Below are positions 1 through 8,704 of a DNA stretch of 64,000 nucleotides, piece by piece; position 1 is the stretch's first letter, and every line of letters begins with the position of its first letter. The translations under genes were made by a program, and so were the position numbers. The notes beneath the pieces were generated by a model. It was not told the DNA's origin, did not search any database, and saw only the letters and a list, made by a program, of their open reading frames with translations. The DNA comes from Pseudoips prasinana (taxonomy: Eukaryota > Arthropoda > Insecta > Lepidoptera > Nolidae): assembly GCA_951640165.1 (NCBI GenBank), contig OX621256.1:7502001-7566000 (forward strand), in the 5' to 3' direction.

Positions 1-162
1 ATTTAGCTATTAGCAGAAATTCTAATGAGCAAATTATATTTTCCCTGTATTGTTATAATATGACATTAGATTAACCTAGCGAGTCCTTCAATAACTTATT
101 TGCTATCATTTTTAATAATATTTTGAATATATTGTTTTAGGTCCAAGTCATCTCCATCTTCA

Positions 163-714
163 ATGCCTCAATTGTTCTCATCTGGAGAAGAATCAGATAC
201 CGAGCAACAGCCGATGCAGCAGAAAACGGCATCATCGCATCGGGTTGAGAAATCTGCTGCAAACAAGCGTTCCAAAGCGTCTGCCGGATGTGGATCTAAG
301 CCTCGCGGATCGAAGAAGCCTCGAATAAATCCGATACCGTTGACTGGTAATAAGTTAACGGCACGAGACCTGTTCGGCAGTGAAAGCGAAGAGGATGATT
401 CACTGAAGCCGTCCACATCAGCCGGTAAAACATCGCCTCCTCTTTATTCTTACTATACTAAGAAAGTTGAGAAAGGCTATGCTCGAAAAATCAGCGAGAC
501 AAAACAAGGACCGTATTACGTTGAAGTAAAGGTCTATAATTGTGAGGAGATCGCAAGTGTACCACCGGTAAATAGGTGGCGTCACTCAATCGTTACGATC
601 AAAACAAAAACTGATACGGATACGGAGATGTGGCGCCATCTAAAAGCATTTACGTCCTCAGTCGACAAAGATTTTAAAAACTGTCCAGTGACTTTAATAA
701 ATTCTTATTATTAA
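163..714 (+). CDS. Unknown 183-aa protein, acidic/basic N-terminal half
   Basis: I do not recognise this protein. Residues 1-75 are low-complexity, with acidic serine patches (SSGEESDTE, GSESEEDD) around a lysine/arginine-rich stretch that could be a nuclear localisation signal. Residues 95-183 look folded, with alternating hydrophobic strands and two WRH motifs. Base composition in the first half is more GC-rich than in the following genes. The frame stays open upstream of the ATG back to a pyrimidine-rich tract ending in AG at 140, so this may be the 3' exon of a gene that begins outside the window. It could be a Polinton accessory protein or a captured host exon; position and strand favour membership in the element. 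Confidence 0.5.
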   Translation: MPQLFSSGEESDTEQQPMQQKTASSHRVEKSAANKRSKASAGCGSKPRGSKKPRINPIPLTGNKLTARDLFGSESEEDDSLKPSTSAGKTSPPLYSYYTKKVEKGYARKISETKQGPYYVEVKVYNCEEIASVPPVNRWRHSIVTIKTKTDTDTEMWRHLKAFTSSVDKDFKNCPVTLINSYY

Positions 715-860
715 GTTTTAATTTGTCATTATGTTAATATAATAATCCTAGTAATTTCCGGTAACCTTCTTTAATAAATTCTTACTTTAACGTTTTTATT
801 ATAGTATTGTTTAATTTGTCTGTATGCTATGCAATGTGATCCTAATAATTACATGTAAAA
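691..860 (+). repeat. Degenerate tandem duplication in the 3' flank of the first gene
   Basis: The segment starting CTTTAATAAATTCTTA near 694 recurs near 771, and the following TTTAATTTGTC...ATCCTA(G/A)TAATT segment recurs about 80 bases later. A third weaker copy lies near 873. Each unit carries an AATAAA-like signal, so the duplication multiplies possible polyadenylation sites. The rest of 715-984 is AT-rich. A pyrimidine tract ending in CAG at 931 ahead of the polymerase ATG could be a splice acceptor. Confidence 0.45.
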
Positions 861-984
861 AAGTGTAGTCAATTTAATAAATTAAATAATATATAGGTAT
901 TCTACTTATATCGTATGTTTTTATTTCACAGTTGTACAGTCCAGAGAACACAGAACACCATTCACAAGATCATGTAGTACAATT

Positions 985-3900
985 ATGACTTGTGCACAAT
1001 GTAAAACTGAAATACCACGAAATCAGTATGCATATCATATGAGAACTAATATACACAAGACTAATAGTTTATTGAGAACTGAATTCAAAAATATTTTTAT
1101 TGTAGCAACAGCATTTAAAAACAGAATTGTAACTTTTCGTCTGAACTTAACTCAGGATGACGAGCACCTCACTTGTGAGGCGATCCCGAGTAAAACTCAG
1201 ACATATAAAACTCGGGATGACGAGCACCTCACTTGTGAGGCGATCCCGAGTAAAACTCAGACAGATAAAACTCGGGATGACGAACATCTCACATGCGAGG
1301 CGATCCCTAGTAATACTCAGGTATATGAAAAAAGACAGGATGCCGAGCACCTCACACCGGAGGCGATTCTGAATTCAGTGCTTCCAGATGTTAATAAATT
1401 AATTACTATGATACTGAACAAGTATGATTGCATAAAAGTAAATTTTGAGCTTTTTGTTAAGTTTATTTTACTAAAATCTGACCATGAACAACTAGAATTG
1501 AAATCTTTCAACACTAAGTATGATATTATCTATAAAAATACTGATATAAATGACTTTTTTTTAAATAAAATTGATATCTTGATACGGAAGATGTCTGAAT
1601 TTGAACACGTGCAGTCAGGTTGGACATATCTTTCGCTAAGTTATATTGAGATAAATATAAGTAAATATTGTCCCATGAGTGGTGGCACGTACTTAAAGTT
1701 GCCATCAGTTATAAAAAATACTAAAAGTTGTTTGAATTTACGTAATAATGATGAGTGTTGTTTCTTATGGTGCGTTGTAGCTGCATTATTTCCTCGTACA
1801 AATAATGTGTGCAGAACGGCGTCTTATCCTCATTATAGTGAAGTTCTTAATATCCAAGGAATGTCATTACCTCCTTCTTATAATGATATCAAACTTTTCG
1901 AATTGATAAATCCTACAATAAGTATTACCATATATGGGTTAGACAACAAATACGTTGTCACTGGACCTTTATATATGACAAATAAGAAAAAGGAAAATCA
2001 TATTAATTTATTATATATTGAACAGAATGGAAAAGGACATTACTGTTTAATAAAAGATCTCATACGTTTAGTGCGACGTCAGATTACTCGTCATCATGGC
2101 AAAGTTTTCTTATGTGATTCATGTTTACAGTTTTTTACAAATGAAAATAAGTACACATCTCATTCTTGTTCTAAAATATTGACTATATTACCAGAAAAAA
2201 ATACCATATTGAAATTTAAACACTATGAAAGACAACTTAAAATTAATTTTATTATTTATGCTGATTTTGAGAGCTTGTTAATAAATTGTAATGAGAATAG
2301 CTCTAAAAATACTACAACGCTAAAAATGCATCAGCCGTCAAGTTTCGCATACTACATATGCTGTTTGCATGATAATAAACTTAACAAGTTTGTCACGTAC
2401 AGAGGCATAGATTGTGTCAAAGTATTTTTAAAACGTTTAGTAAAAGATGTTAAACGAATAAACAAAATTATGTCCACTCATTTATCAATGAAACCTTTAA
2501 CTTATAATCAAGAACGAGAATATCAAAATGCAACTAAGTGTCATATATGTAATCAGTTATTGGCCGGAGACAAAGTTCACGATCATGATCATATTACTTC
2601 CGAGTATAGAGGGGCAGCTCACTCACATTGTAATTTGATGTACAAAGTGTGTCCATTCATACCAGTGGTATTTCATAATCTAAGTGGTTATGACTCGCAT
2701 ATATTTATTAGAGAGTTGGCTAATTATGAAGGTTCAGTTAAAATAATACCAAAAACAAAAGAAAAATATCTTACAATAACCAAGTTAATAATGACAAAAA
2801 AAGGTACTCGCTCAGTACAGATTAAGTTTATTGATTCATTTCATTTTCTTAGCTCAAGCTTAGATTCGTTAAGTAAAAGCTTGTCAGAAAAAGATTTTGT
2901 TTATTTGTCAAGAGAATTTACCGACATAACTAAACTTAATTTATTATGTAAGAAAGGTATTTATCCATATGATTATATGGACGATTGGTCAAAATTTAAT
3001 GAAAATCAACTACCTCCAAAATCCAGTTTTTATAATAGTTTAACTATGGAATCTCTATCAGATGACGAATATGCTCACGCTCAAGATATTTGGAACAATT
3101 TTAAGATAACAACGCTTGGTGAATACAGTGATCAGTATTTGAAATGTGATGTTTTGTTGTTATGCGACATATTTGAAAAATTCAGAGACACAAGTTTAAA
3201 TTTTTACAAACTGGATCCCGCTCACTATGTGACTTCACCTAGTTTGAGCTGGGACGCTATGCTTCTGTACACTAACGCTGAATTAGAGCTCATTAGTGAC
3301 TTCGAAATTTATACATTTATTGAAAAAGGTATACGAGGGGGCTTGGCACAATGTTTCCTCCGTCATGTTAAGGCAAATAATAAGTATTTACCTCATTATA
3401 ATGATTTAAAACCCTCGAGTTATTTGATATATCTAGATTGCAATAATCTTTACGGTTATGCAATGACTAAAAAATTGCCTGTTTCAGAGTTCAGATTTTT
3501 AACTCAGCATGAAATTGATAGCTTTAATGTATTGCATGTATCAGATGACAGTTTGTATGGTTTTATTTTAGAAGTAGATTTATATTACCCGGATTGTATT
3601 CATGATCAGCATAAAGACTTACCATTTGCTGCAGAGAAATGTATACCCCCAGGAGGGAAATCAGCTAAGTTAATTGCTAATCTGTATGATAAATCAAATT
3701 ATGTTATTCATTACGTACATTTAAAACAATGCATAAAAAATGGTTTGATTTTAAAAAAAGTTCATCGCATACTAACCTTTAGACAAGATGATTTCTTAAA
3801 GAAATATATAGATCTTAATACTAATCGACGTATGGCATCTAAAACTTCTTTTGAAAAAGATTTTTTTAAACTTCTAAATAATGCAATATTTGGTAAAACT

Positions 3901-4671
3901 ATAGAAAATAAAAGGAAACAAGTTGATATAAAACTGGTAACCAAATGGGATGATAAAACAAACTTCACGAATAAGAAACTATGTGCACAAAAATTGATTT
4001 CGAAACCTAATTTAAAAAGTGTGTCAATATTTGCAGAAGATTTTGTAGCTATACAATTGAATCGTGATAAAATAATATTAGACCGACCAATTTACATCGG
4101 ATTTACAGTTCTGGAGTACGCCAAACAGCACCTTTATCAGTTTCACTATGATTTTATAAAAAAGAAATATGGAGATAAAGTTGAATTATGTTATACAGAT
4201 ACCGATAGTTTACTTTATGTAATCCATACAGACGACTTTTATTATGATATACACGAAAATATAACACAATTTGATTCTAGTAATTTCCCAGTAGATAATC
4301 AATATGGCATACCTAGAATCAACTCAAAAATCCCTGGCCTTTTTAAAGATGAAATGGGGGGTGATGTGATTACAGAATTGATAGGCTTAAGAGCAAAACT
4401 CTATTGTATTGAAAGTTTGAAGACAAAAATAGCAAAAGCGAAAGGTATGTCTAAGTCTGTCACAAAGCATTTAAAACTAACAGATTATAGCGACTCTTTG
4501 TTATTAGATAAAAGTCAATCCTTAAACATGAATATGATAAGATCTATCAAACATATATTGTACTCACAACAAGTTAGTAAACAAGTATTAAATAGAAACG
4601 ATGACAAGATTCAGATACTTTCAGATGGCATCCACACCTTGCCTTGGGGGTATTGTGATGCGATGATCTAA
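985..4671 (+). CDS. Protein-primed family B DNA polymerase (pPolB)
   Basis: Replicates the linear element by protein priming; a defining Polinton gene. The 1,228 residues fit the family. The N terminus has a C2H2-like finger (CAQC ... H x5 H). Residues 519-551 form an HNH/endonuclease VII-like cysteine-histidine module (CHIC ... DHDH ... HCN). Exo I is YADFES at about 425-430. Polymerase motif A is LDCNNLYGY with Asp at 818, motif B is K962xxxNxxFG, and motif C is YTDTD at 1070-1074. All catalytic aspartates seen are present and the frame has no breaks, so the enzyme may be functional. The ATG at 985 is the first in frame and gives the zinc-finger N terminus. An internal 20-residue repeat occupies residues about 58-130. 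Confidence 0.95.
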   Translation: MTCAQCKTEIPRNQYAYHMRTNIHKTNSLLRTEFKNIFIVATAFKNRIVTFRLNLTQDDEHLTCEAIPSKTQTYKTRDDEHLTCEAIPSKTQTDKTRDDEHLTCEAIPSNTQVYEKRQDAEHLTPEAILNSVLPDVNKLITMILNKYDCIKVNFELFVKFILLKSDHEQLELKSFNTKYDIIYKNTDINDFFLNKIDILIRKMSEFEHVQSGWTYLSLSYIEINISKYCPMSGGTYLKLPSVIKNTKSCLNLRNNDECCFLWCVVAALFPRTNNVCRTASYPHYSEVLNIQGMSLPPSYNDIKLFELINPTISITIYGLDNKYVVTGPLYMTNKKKENHINLLYIEQNGKGHYCLIKDLIRLVRRQITRHHGKVFLCDSCLQFFTNENKYTSHSCSKILTILPEKNTILKFKHYERQLKINFIIYADFESLLINCNENSSKNTTTLKMHQPSSFAYYICCLHDNKLNKFVTYRGIDCVKVFLKRLVKDVKRINKIMSTHLSMKPLTYNQEREYQNATKCHICNQLLAGDKVHDHDHITSEYRGAAHSHCNLMYKVCPFIPVVFHNLSGYDSHIFIRELANYEGSVKIIPKTKEKYLTITKLIMTKKGTRSVQIKFIDSFHFLSSSLDSLSKSLSEKDFVYLSREFTDITKLNLLCKKGIYPYDYMDDWSKFNENQLPPKSSFYNSLTMESLSDDEYAHAQDIWNNFKITTLGEYSDQYLKCDVLLLCDIFEKFRDTSLNFYKLDPAHYVTSPSLSWDAMLLYTNAELELISDFEIYTFIEKGIRGGLAQCFLRHVKANNKYLPHYNDLKPSSYLIYLDCNNLYGYAMTKKLPVSEFRFLTQHEIDSFNVLHVSDDSLYGFILEVDLYYPDCIHDQHKDLPFAAEKCIPPGGKSAKLIANLYDKSNYVIHYVHLKQCIKNGLILKKVHRILTFRQDDFLKKYIDLNTNRRMASKTSFEKDFFKLLNNAIFGKTIENKRKQVDIKLVTKWDDKTNFTNKKLCAQKLISKPNLKSVSIFAEDFVAIQLNRDKIILDRPIYIGFTVLEYAKQHLYQFHYDFIKKKYGDKVELCYTDTDSLLYVIHTDDFYYDIHENITQFDSSNFPVDNQYGIPRINSKIPGLFKDEMGGDVITELIGLRAKLYCIESLKTKIAKAKGMSKSVTKHLKLTDYSDSLLLDKSQSLNMNMIRSIKHILYSQQVSKQVLNRNDDKIQILSDGIHTLPWGYCDAMI
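1156..1377 (+). repeat. In-frame 60-bp tandem repeat inside the polymerase gene
   Basis: Three close copies start at 1157, 1217 and 1277, and a diverged fourth at 1340 (63-bp step). Each encodes about 20 residues around DDEHLTCEAIPS. Copies one and two differ at very few bases, which suggests recent expansion. The repeat lies between the N-terminal finger and the conserved polymerase body, so length change there should be tolerated. Confidence 0.9.
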
Positions 4672-5111
4672 ACCAGTGTTCGTTAAACTTGTTTTTTTTT
4701 TGTTCTTATTACGTTTAAATTAAGAACCAATTAATATGTAATCCACCTGTTCTAAATTATATTTATTTATAGCAGCAACACAGTTCATAATACTATTGCT
4801 GTTATCTTCGTTTTAAGTAATATTGTTATGTATGTTTTTGTTCCACAATAAACTATTATTATTATTATTTGAAAATATGATATAAAATACTAGAATAAGA
4901 ATAAATTAATGTATTGTATAGAAATGATGTATGATAATTACTTTAGAATAAGGTATGTACTATAAATAAATATATTAGCCTACTATTACTATGAACTTAT
5001 AATAAAATGTTATGTCTCAAACAATGGACTTTTATTCCTAAACATCATCTTCATCATCAAATTTAAGTTCATGCTTGCTTTATGATGAGGTTGATGTACT
5101 CGTAGTAACGA
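4672..5111. other. AT-rich spacer between polymerase and ATPase genes
   Basis: About 440 bases without a convincing ORF on either strand. It contains T runs, several AATAAA-like signals (near 4848, 4970 and 5000) that could end the polymerase transcript, and a TCATCATC stretch near 5050. Confidence 0.6.
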
Positions 5112-5120
5112 GTATATAAG
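5112..5120 (+). promoter_or_regulatory. TATA box candidate for the ATPase gene
   Basis: GTATATAAG lies 35-43 bases ahead of the ATG at 5155. No clear TCAGT initiator follows, so the start of transcription is unresolved. Confidence 0.45.
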
Positions 5121-5154
5121 TGTACTATAAGTGGTAATAAGGTTAATATACACT

Positions 5155-5841
5155 ATGAAGTTGATCAAACAACCCATATCTCTCAGTGTTAATAATATAA
5201 GATTAAGTGACTGTTATCAACACATCAGACATAGCGCTTTATTGCCAAATATCGTGCGCTGTATAATATGCGGTCCATCAAACTGTGGTAAAACGAATGT
5301 TATGATTAGTTTACTACTGCATGAAAATGGACTCAAATTTAAAAATCTTTATCTTTACTCGAAAACTTCTTTTCAACCGAAATATCGTTTCTTGACCGAA
5401 GTATTAAAAAGAGTGCCACAGATTAACTTTTACGAGTTCAATGATGATAAAGATGTCATATCTCCGAGTGAAGCTTTAACAAATTCTGTATTTATTTTCG
5501 ATGATGTTGCTTGTGAAAATCAAATAAATATCCGCAATTATTTCTGCATGGGTAGACATAAACAAATAGATTGTTTCTATTTATCTCAAACTTATTCTAA
5601 AATTCCGAAGCAATTGTTACGTGATAATGTTAATTTTCTTATTATATTCAAACAAGATGATGTGAATTTAAAGCATATTTATGAAGAGCATGTTAGTTCT
5701 GATTTACAATGGAAAGAGTTCAGAAATCTTTGTCAAACTGTTTGGAGTAAACCTTATAATTTTCTACTTATTAATAAAGAATCGTCATTAAATAATGGGA
5801 GGTACAGACAGAATTTTGATATGTTTTTTAAATTTGACTGA
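5155..5841 (+). CDS. FtsK/HerA (A32-like) genome-packaging ATPase
   Basis: Predicted to hydrolyse ATP to pump element DNA into a capsid; a standard member of the Polinton morphogenesis module. 228 residues from the ATG at 5155; an in-frame GTG at 5131 is less likely. Walker A is GPSNCGKT at residues 40-47, and Walker B is VFIFDD at 112-117 after a hydrophobic strand. A polar SQTYSKIP segment further on fits the sensor region. Length is typical and the frame is intact. It sits between polymerase and the conserved 273-residue protein, separated from both by promoter-like DNA, so it is probably transcribed alone. Confidence 0.9.
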   Translation: MKLIKQPISLSVNNIRLSDCYQHIRHSALLPNIVRCIICGPSNCGKTNVMISLLLHENGLKFKNLYLYSKTSFQPKYRFLTEVLKRVPQINFYEFNDDKDVISPSEALTNSVFIFDDVACENQINIRNYFCMGRHKQIDCFYLSQTYSKIPKQLLRDNVNFLIIFKQDDVNLKHIYEEHVSSDLQWKEFRNLCQTVWSKPYNFLLINKESSLNNGRYRQNFDMFFKFD

Positions 5842-5853
5842 CTGATATGTACA

Positions 5854-5886
5854 TATAAGTAATTAACATGCAAAGTCAAATTCAGT
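5854..5886 (+). promoter_or_regulatory. TATA-initiator core promoter
   Basis: TATAAG at 5854-5859 and TCAGT at 5882-5886 are 30 bases apart (TATA first T to initiator A), the usual arthropod core-promoter spacing. The ATG follows at 5932, giving a leader of about 48 bases. Confidence 0.6.
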
Positions 5887-5931
5887 ATAATTTGTTCTTT
5901 AGCTTCATACAGTTGTTATAATAGGCACAAC

Positions 5932-6753
5932 ATGGAGAAAAATATTAAAATAGAATTAATGAAGTCTGTAGACTCCATAAAGAATAAAATAAAGCAAATT
6001 AAAAACCAGGAACACTCAATGAACTTGTCACTTAACAAAATGTTAAAACCTGTCACAGATCCCCTTAAAACCCTAGTTGATTCGAACAAAACAATAGAAA
6101 AAATACAAAATTTAGAAAATACACGCTCTAATTTTGAAGACATGGAATTGGATGACATTAATACTAGCTCATCTACAAAGTTTGAAGAATGCTGCGATCC
6201 AGAACTGAATTCTGTACAGTTCGTTAAAAAGTCTCCCCAGACAGAATTACTGAAAGATTTAGAAATGTCATTAGAGGGCTGTGATATCCATGATATTTAT
6301 GATGGGGTAAATATACCATTTGGAATAAGGAGTGCAAACAAAAAATTACTAATGGGTAATTCAATGGTTTCATTTTCTAAAATAGATAGCGTGAATGATG
6401 ACAATGTCATTTTAATTAAAGTTGGTGACAAAAGCTACAATTTAACCCCTGGTTTAAAAGAACTTTTACTTCGAAGAAAACCTGATTTGAAACTAATATC
6501 GAGCAAAGATAAGCTTGTCTATAAAGACATGTTGCATTATACAAATGCTCATAAGAGAGATTTCAATTCTAATGGACAAATTAGAGGCGATAAAGGTATA
6601 AAATATCGTGAAATAATTAGACCATTGTTTTCTGAATCGTTAAACAATAATATTATCACTAAATTTGGAGGAGACTTACCAACGCTAAAGAAATACAAAA
6701 ATAACACAGACTTGGTATATTGGGATGATCCTAACGAACTGGTTGACAGATAG
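5932..6753 (+). CDS. Conserved Polinton protein of unknown role (DUF8207-like), shortened by a stop
   Basis: 273 residues. The N-terminal 110 residues are lysine/glutamate-rich with heptad-like leucines and are probably coiled coil. The C-terminal half, from about residue 120, carries a block with LTPGLKELLLRRKPDL followed by a tyrosine/arginine-rich stretch that I recall from proteins beside arthropod Polinton ATPase and integrase genes; the family name is from memory. Function is unknown; a virion or DNA-packaging role is only inferred from position. The TAG at 6751 looks premature: the same frame runs on for 32 codons of similar composition to a TAA at 6850-6852. So the gene is either lightly broken, read through, or miscalled at one base. 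Confidence 0.7.
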   Translation: MEKNIKIELMKSVDSIKNKIKQIKNQEHSMNLSLNKMLKPVTDPLKTLVDSNKTIEKIQNLENTRSNFEDMELDDINTSSSTKFEECCDPELNSVQFVKKSPQTELLKDLEMSLEGCDIHDIYDGVNIPFGIRSANKKLLMGNSMVSFSKIDSVNDDNVILIKVGDKSYNLTPGLKELLLRRKPDLKLISSKDKLVYKDMLHYTNAHKRDFNSNGQIRGDKGIKYREIIRPLFSESLNNNIITKFGGDLPTLKKYKNNTDLVYWDDPNELVDR

Positions 6754-6852
6754 AAATTATTAATTGCTTCCCGAGATGCTGGTAATACAAACCATGATAA
6801 TGAAATTTTATCAATAATCGAAGAATTAAAAGAAGCTGATATAATTAAATAA
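6754..6852 (+). other. Same-frame continuation after the TAG of the preceding gene
   Basis: Thirty-two sense codons and a TAA directly follow the TAG in the same frame. The segment is charged and helix-like, as expected for the natural C terminus of this family. No ATG of its own makes sense. The bases around the TAG do not match the CARYYA readthrough consensus. Confidence 0.65.
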
Positions 6853-6885
6853 TAAATAGTCATAATAACATGCTTTTTATTCAGT
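6851..6885 (+). promoter_or_regulatory. Weak TATA plus TCAGT initiator ahead of integrase
   Basis: AATAAATA at 6851 and TCAGT at 6881-6885 have about 30-base spacing. The same TTCAGTATAAT string occurs at 5881. The integrase ATG is at 6926. Confidence 0.45.
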
Positions 6886-6925
6886 ATAATAGCTGAGTTC
6901 AAGACAAGTATACTGAATTGTGAAC

Positions 6926-7855
6926 ATGAGCAAAGCTGACGTGGTAAACGAAATTCATAAAAATGCGAGGGTGAACTATCCACGAAGACATGTTATCACG
7001 AAAGATATAGATGACTTGTGGCAAGCAGACTTAATTGATATGCAGTCAATTTCAAAAGAAAATAAAAATTACAGATATATTCTTGCCATTATTGATACAT
7101 TTTCGAAATATGCTTGGGCCTTTCCAATGAGAAGTAAAACCAAAGAAGATGTGTGTAACTCTTTCAAAACTTTGTTGGATAAAGGGCGTGTTCCTAAAAA
7201 TCTGCAAACGGATAATGGAGCAGAATTTTATAATAACAAATTTCAGAAGCTTATGAAATCATATAATATTAACCATTATTCAACCTTCTCAACAAAAAAG
7301 GCTTCAATAGTTGAACGATTTATCAGGACACTGAAATCTAAAGTTTATAAGGAATTTAGTTTAAAAGGCAATTACAATTGGATAAATAATACTCTAAATG
7401 ATGTTATTTACAAATACAATCACACTCACCATCGCACTATTAATGAAATCCCTGCTAATGTGGACAATATTAATAAAAAAAATATATTAGAAAGGTATTT
7501 AAAGTTGCTAAAAAAATATAATTTAAAAAGCAAATACAAAGTAGGTGATTATGTGCGTATCAGTAAATACAAAGGAACATTTGAAAAAGGTTACACTCCC
7601 AACTGGTCAACAGAAATATTTAAAATTCGTAAAATACAAAAAACAACTCCCATAACTTACTTAATTGAAGATACTATCAGAGGTCACCCTATTTTAGGCG
7701 CATTTTATACACAAGAACTTCAAAAAACAAAACATCCCAATGTATATCTAGTTGAGAAAGTTCTTAGAAGAAAAGGTAACAGAGTTTTAGTAAAATGGTT
7801 GGGGTTGTCTTCAGCTGAAAGCAGTTGGATTGATAAATCGAATGTAATATTATAA
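6926..7855 (+). CDS. Retroviral-type integrase with C-terminal chromodomain
   Basis: Would join element ends to chromosomal DNA. 309 residues from the ATG at 6926 (a GTG lies two codons upstream). The catalytic core has Asp35 in LWQADLIDM, Asp96 in QTDNGAEF and Glu130 in SIVERF, the DDE pattern with 33 residues between the last two. An SH3-like region (about 200-250, YKVGDYVRISK) follows. A chromodomain occupies about residues 272-309 with YLVEKVLRRK and the aromatic W of VKWLG. The chromodomain may tether integration to methylated histone tails. All catalytic residues are present and the frame is intact. Confidence 0.93.
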   Translation: MSKADVVNEIHKNARVNYPRRHVITKDIDDLWQADLIDMQSISKENKNYRYILAIIDTFSKYAWAFPMRSKTKEDVCNSFKTLLDKGRVPKNLQTDNGAEFYNNKFQKLMKSYNINHYSTFSTKKASIVERFIRTLKSKVYKEFSLKGNYNWINNTLNDVIYKYNHTHHRTINEIPANVDNINKKNILERYLKLLKKYNLKSKYKVGDYVRISKYKGTFEKGYTPNWSTEIFKIRKIQKTTPITYLIEDTIRGHPILGAFYTQELQKTKHPNVYLVEKVLRRKGNRVLVKWLGLSSAESSWIDKSNVIL

Positions 7856-7888
7856 ATAATATTAACAACAAACTCGAATCGCATAACT

Positions 7889-7921
7889 ATTTATTAAAGT
7901 ATTCAAACCGGAATCATCAGT
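7889..7921 (+). promoter_or_regulatory. TATA-like plus TCAGT initiator ahead of the PLA2 gene
   Basis: TTTATTAA near 7889 and TCAGT at 7917-7921 are about 30 bases apart. The ATG at 7928 would leave a leader of under 10 bases, so the true start may be a little upstream. Confidence 0.4.
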
Positions 7922-7927
7922 CTTATA

Positions 7928-8704
7928 ATGTGTTTTGGAGAGAGTAGTCTTCTCAATTGGCTTATTAATAATTTACCATTTGAATTGCACTTACCAGGAT
8001 ATAATTACTGCGGTCCTGGTACTAAATTAATAAAAAGACTTGCACAAGGAGATAACGGTGTAAATAAGTTGGACGAATTTTGCAAAGATCACGATATTGC
8101 ATATCACAAGTCATCAAACTTGAAAGATCGACATAAGGCTGACTTAATTTTGTTAAAAATGGCAAAACAGCGAGCGGTTGCTTCCGATGCTAGTATGGGC
8201 GAAAAACTCGCGGCACGCTTAGTAAGCAAGGCTATGTCGGCAAAAATTAAAACTGGTTCTGGTTTGAGGAAAAGGCGTTCTCCAAAAGTTACATCTGGAA
8301 AAGGATTAAAAAGTAAATTAAAAACTGTTATTACAAAAGCAAAAAGACACATGAAAAAATTAAAACCTAAGAGTAAGAAAATGGCTATAGAATTAGCTAT
8401 TGCCGCTACTAGAGAATTAGCTAATGATTCATCGATTAAGCTCCCTCGTGTTATTCCTATTCCAAAAACTGGGGGAGTACTACCTTTGATTCCTATTTTT
8501 GCGGGATTATCAGCAGCGGGAGCTTTAGCAGGCGGTGTAGCTGGTATTGCCAAAACCATAAATGAATTCAAAATGGCTAAAAAGCTGTATGAGGAATCGA
8601 GGAGACACAATAATAAAATGGAAGCTCTATGTATTGGGAAAGGACTACACCTTAAACCACATAAGGGCGGCCTTGGAATTTTCATATCAAAAGAAAAAAA
8701 CTAA
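7928..8704 (+). CDS. PLA2-domain minor virion protein with C-terminal hydrophobic/basic region
   Basis: 258 residues. Residues about 19-62 match the parvovirus-VP1-like phospholipase A2 fold: YCGPG is the calcium-loop motif and CKDHDIAY carries the catalytic His-Asp pair. In parvoviruses this enzyme opens endosomal membrane; a membrane-breaching role here is inference. Residues about 100-150 are very basic (nuclear targeting or DNA binding). A glycine/alanine-rich hydrophobic segment at about 180-205 could insert in membrane, and the end is conserved-looking (glycine-rich, charged). The stop at 8702 is preceded directly by the slippery heptamer A AAA AAC, and the protease frame continues in -1. 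Confidence 0.85.
   Translation: MCFGESSLLNWLINNLPFELHLPGYNYCGPGTKLIKRLAQGDNGVNKLDEFCKDHDIAYHKSSNLKDRHKADLILLKMAKQRAVASDASMGEKLAARLVSKAMSAKIKTGSGLRKRRSPKVTSGKGLKSKLKTVITKAKRHMKKLKPKSKKMAIELAIAATRELANDSSIKLPRVIPIPKTGGVLPLIPIFAGLSAAGALAGGVAGIAKTINEFKMAKKLYEESRRHNNKMEALCIGKGLHLKPHKGGLGIFISKEKN
8695..8704 (+). promoter_or_regulatory. Candidate -1 ribosomal frameshift site (A AAA AAC, then TAA)
   Basis: In the PLA2 frame the last bases read A AAA AAC TAA, a canonical X XXY YYZ heptamer touching the stop. A one-base backward slip enters frame 1, which is open from 8665 through the protease to its stop at 9073-9075. That frame has no ATG between 8665 and 8788. I see no strong stem or pseudoknot just downstream, only weak GC pairing around 8710-8727, so efficiency cannot be judged. 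Confidence 0.6.

Noticed and set aside
1..160. Left terminal inverted repeat of the Polinton
   Set aside because: No inverted match found between this stretch and the region after 11,842, so I did not claim an element end.
5131..5154. GTG at 5131 as the ATPase start (and similarly GTG 6920, TTG 11507, GTG 34855)
   Set aside because: Non-ATG starts are unlikely in a eukaryote; ATG codons a few residues downstream keep every conserved motif.
6549..6983. 144-codon reverse ORF over the 273-residue gene and integrase start
   Set aside because: Antisense shadow spanning two genes and a promoter; no recognisable features.
8104..8685. 193-codon ORF on the reverse strand of the PLA2 gene
   Set aside because: Low-complexity shadow of a basic, alanine-rich gene; no domain and wrong strand for the element.
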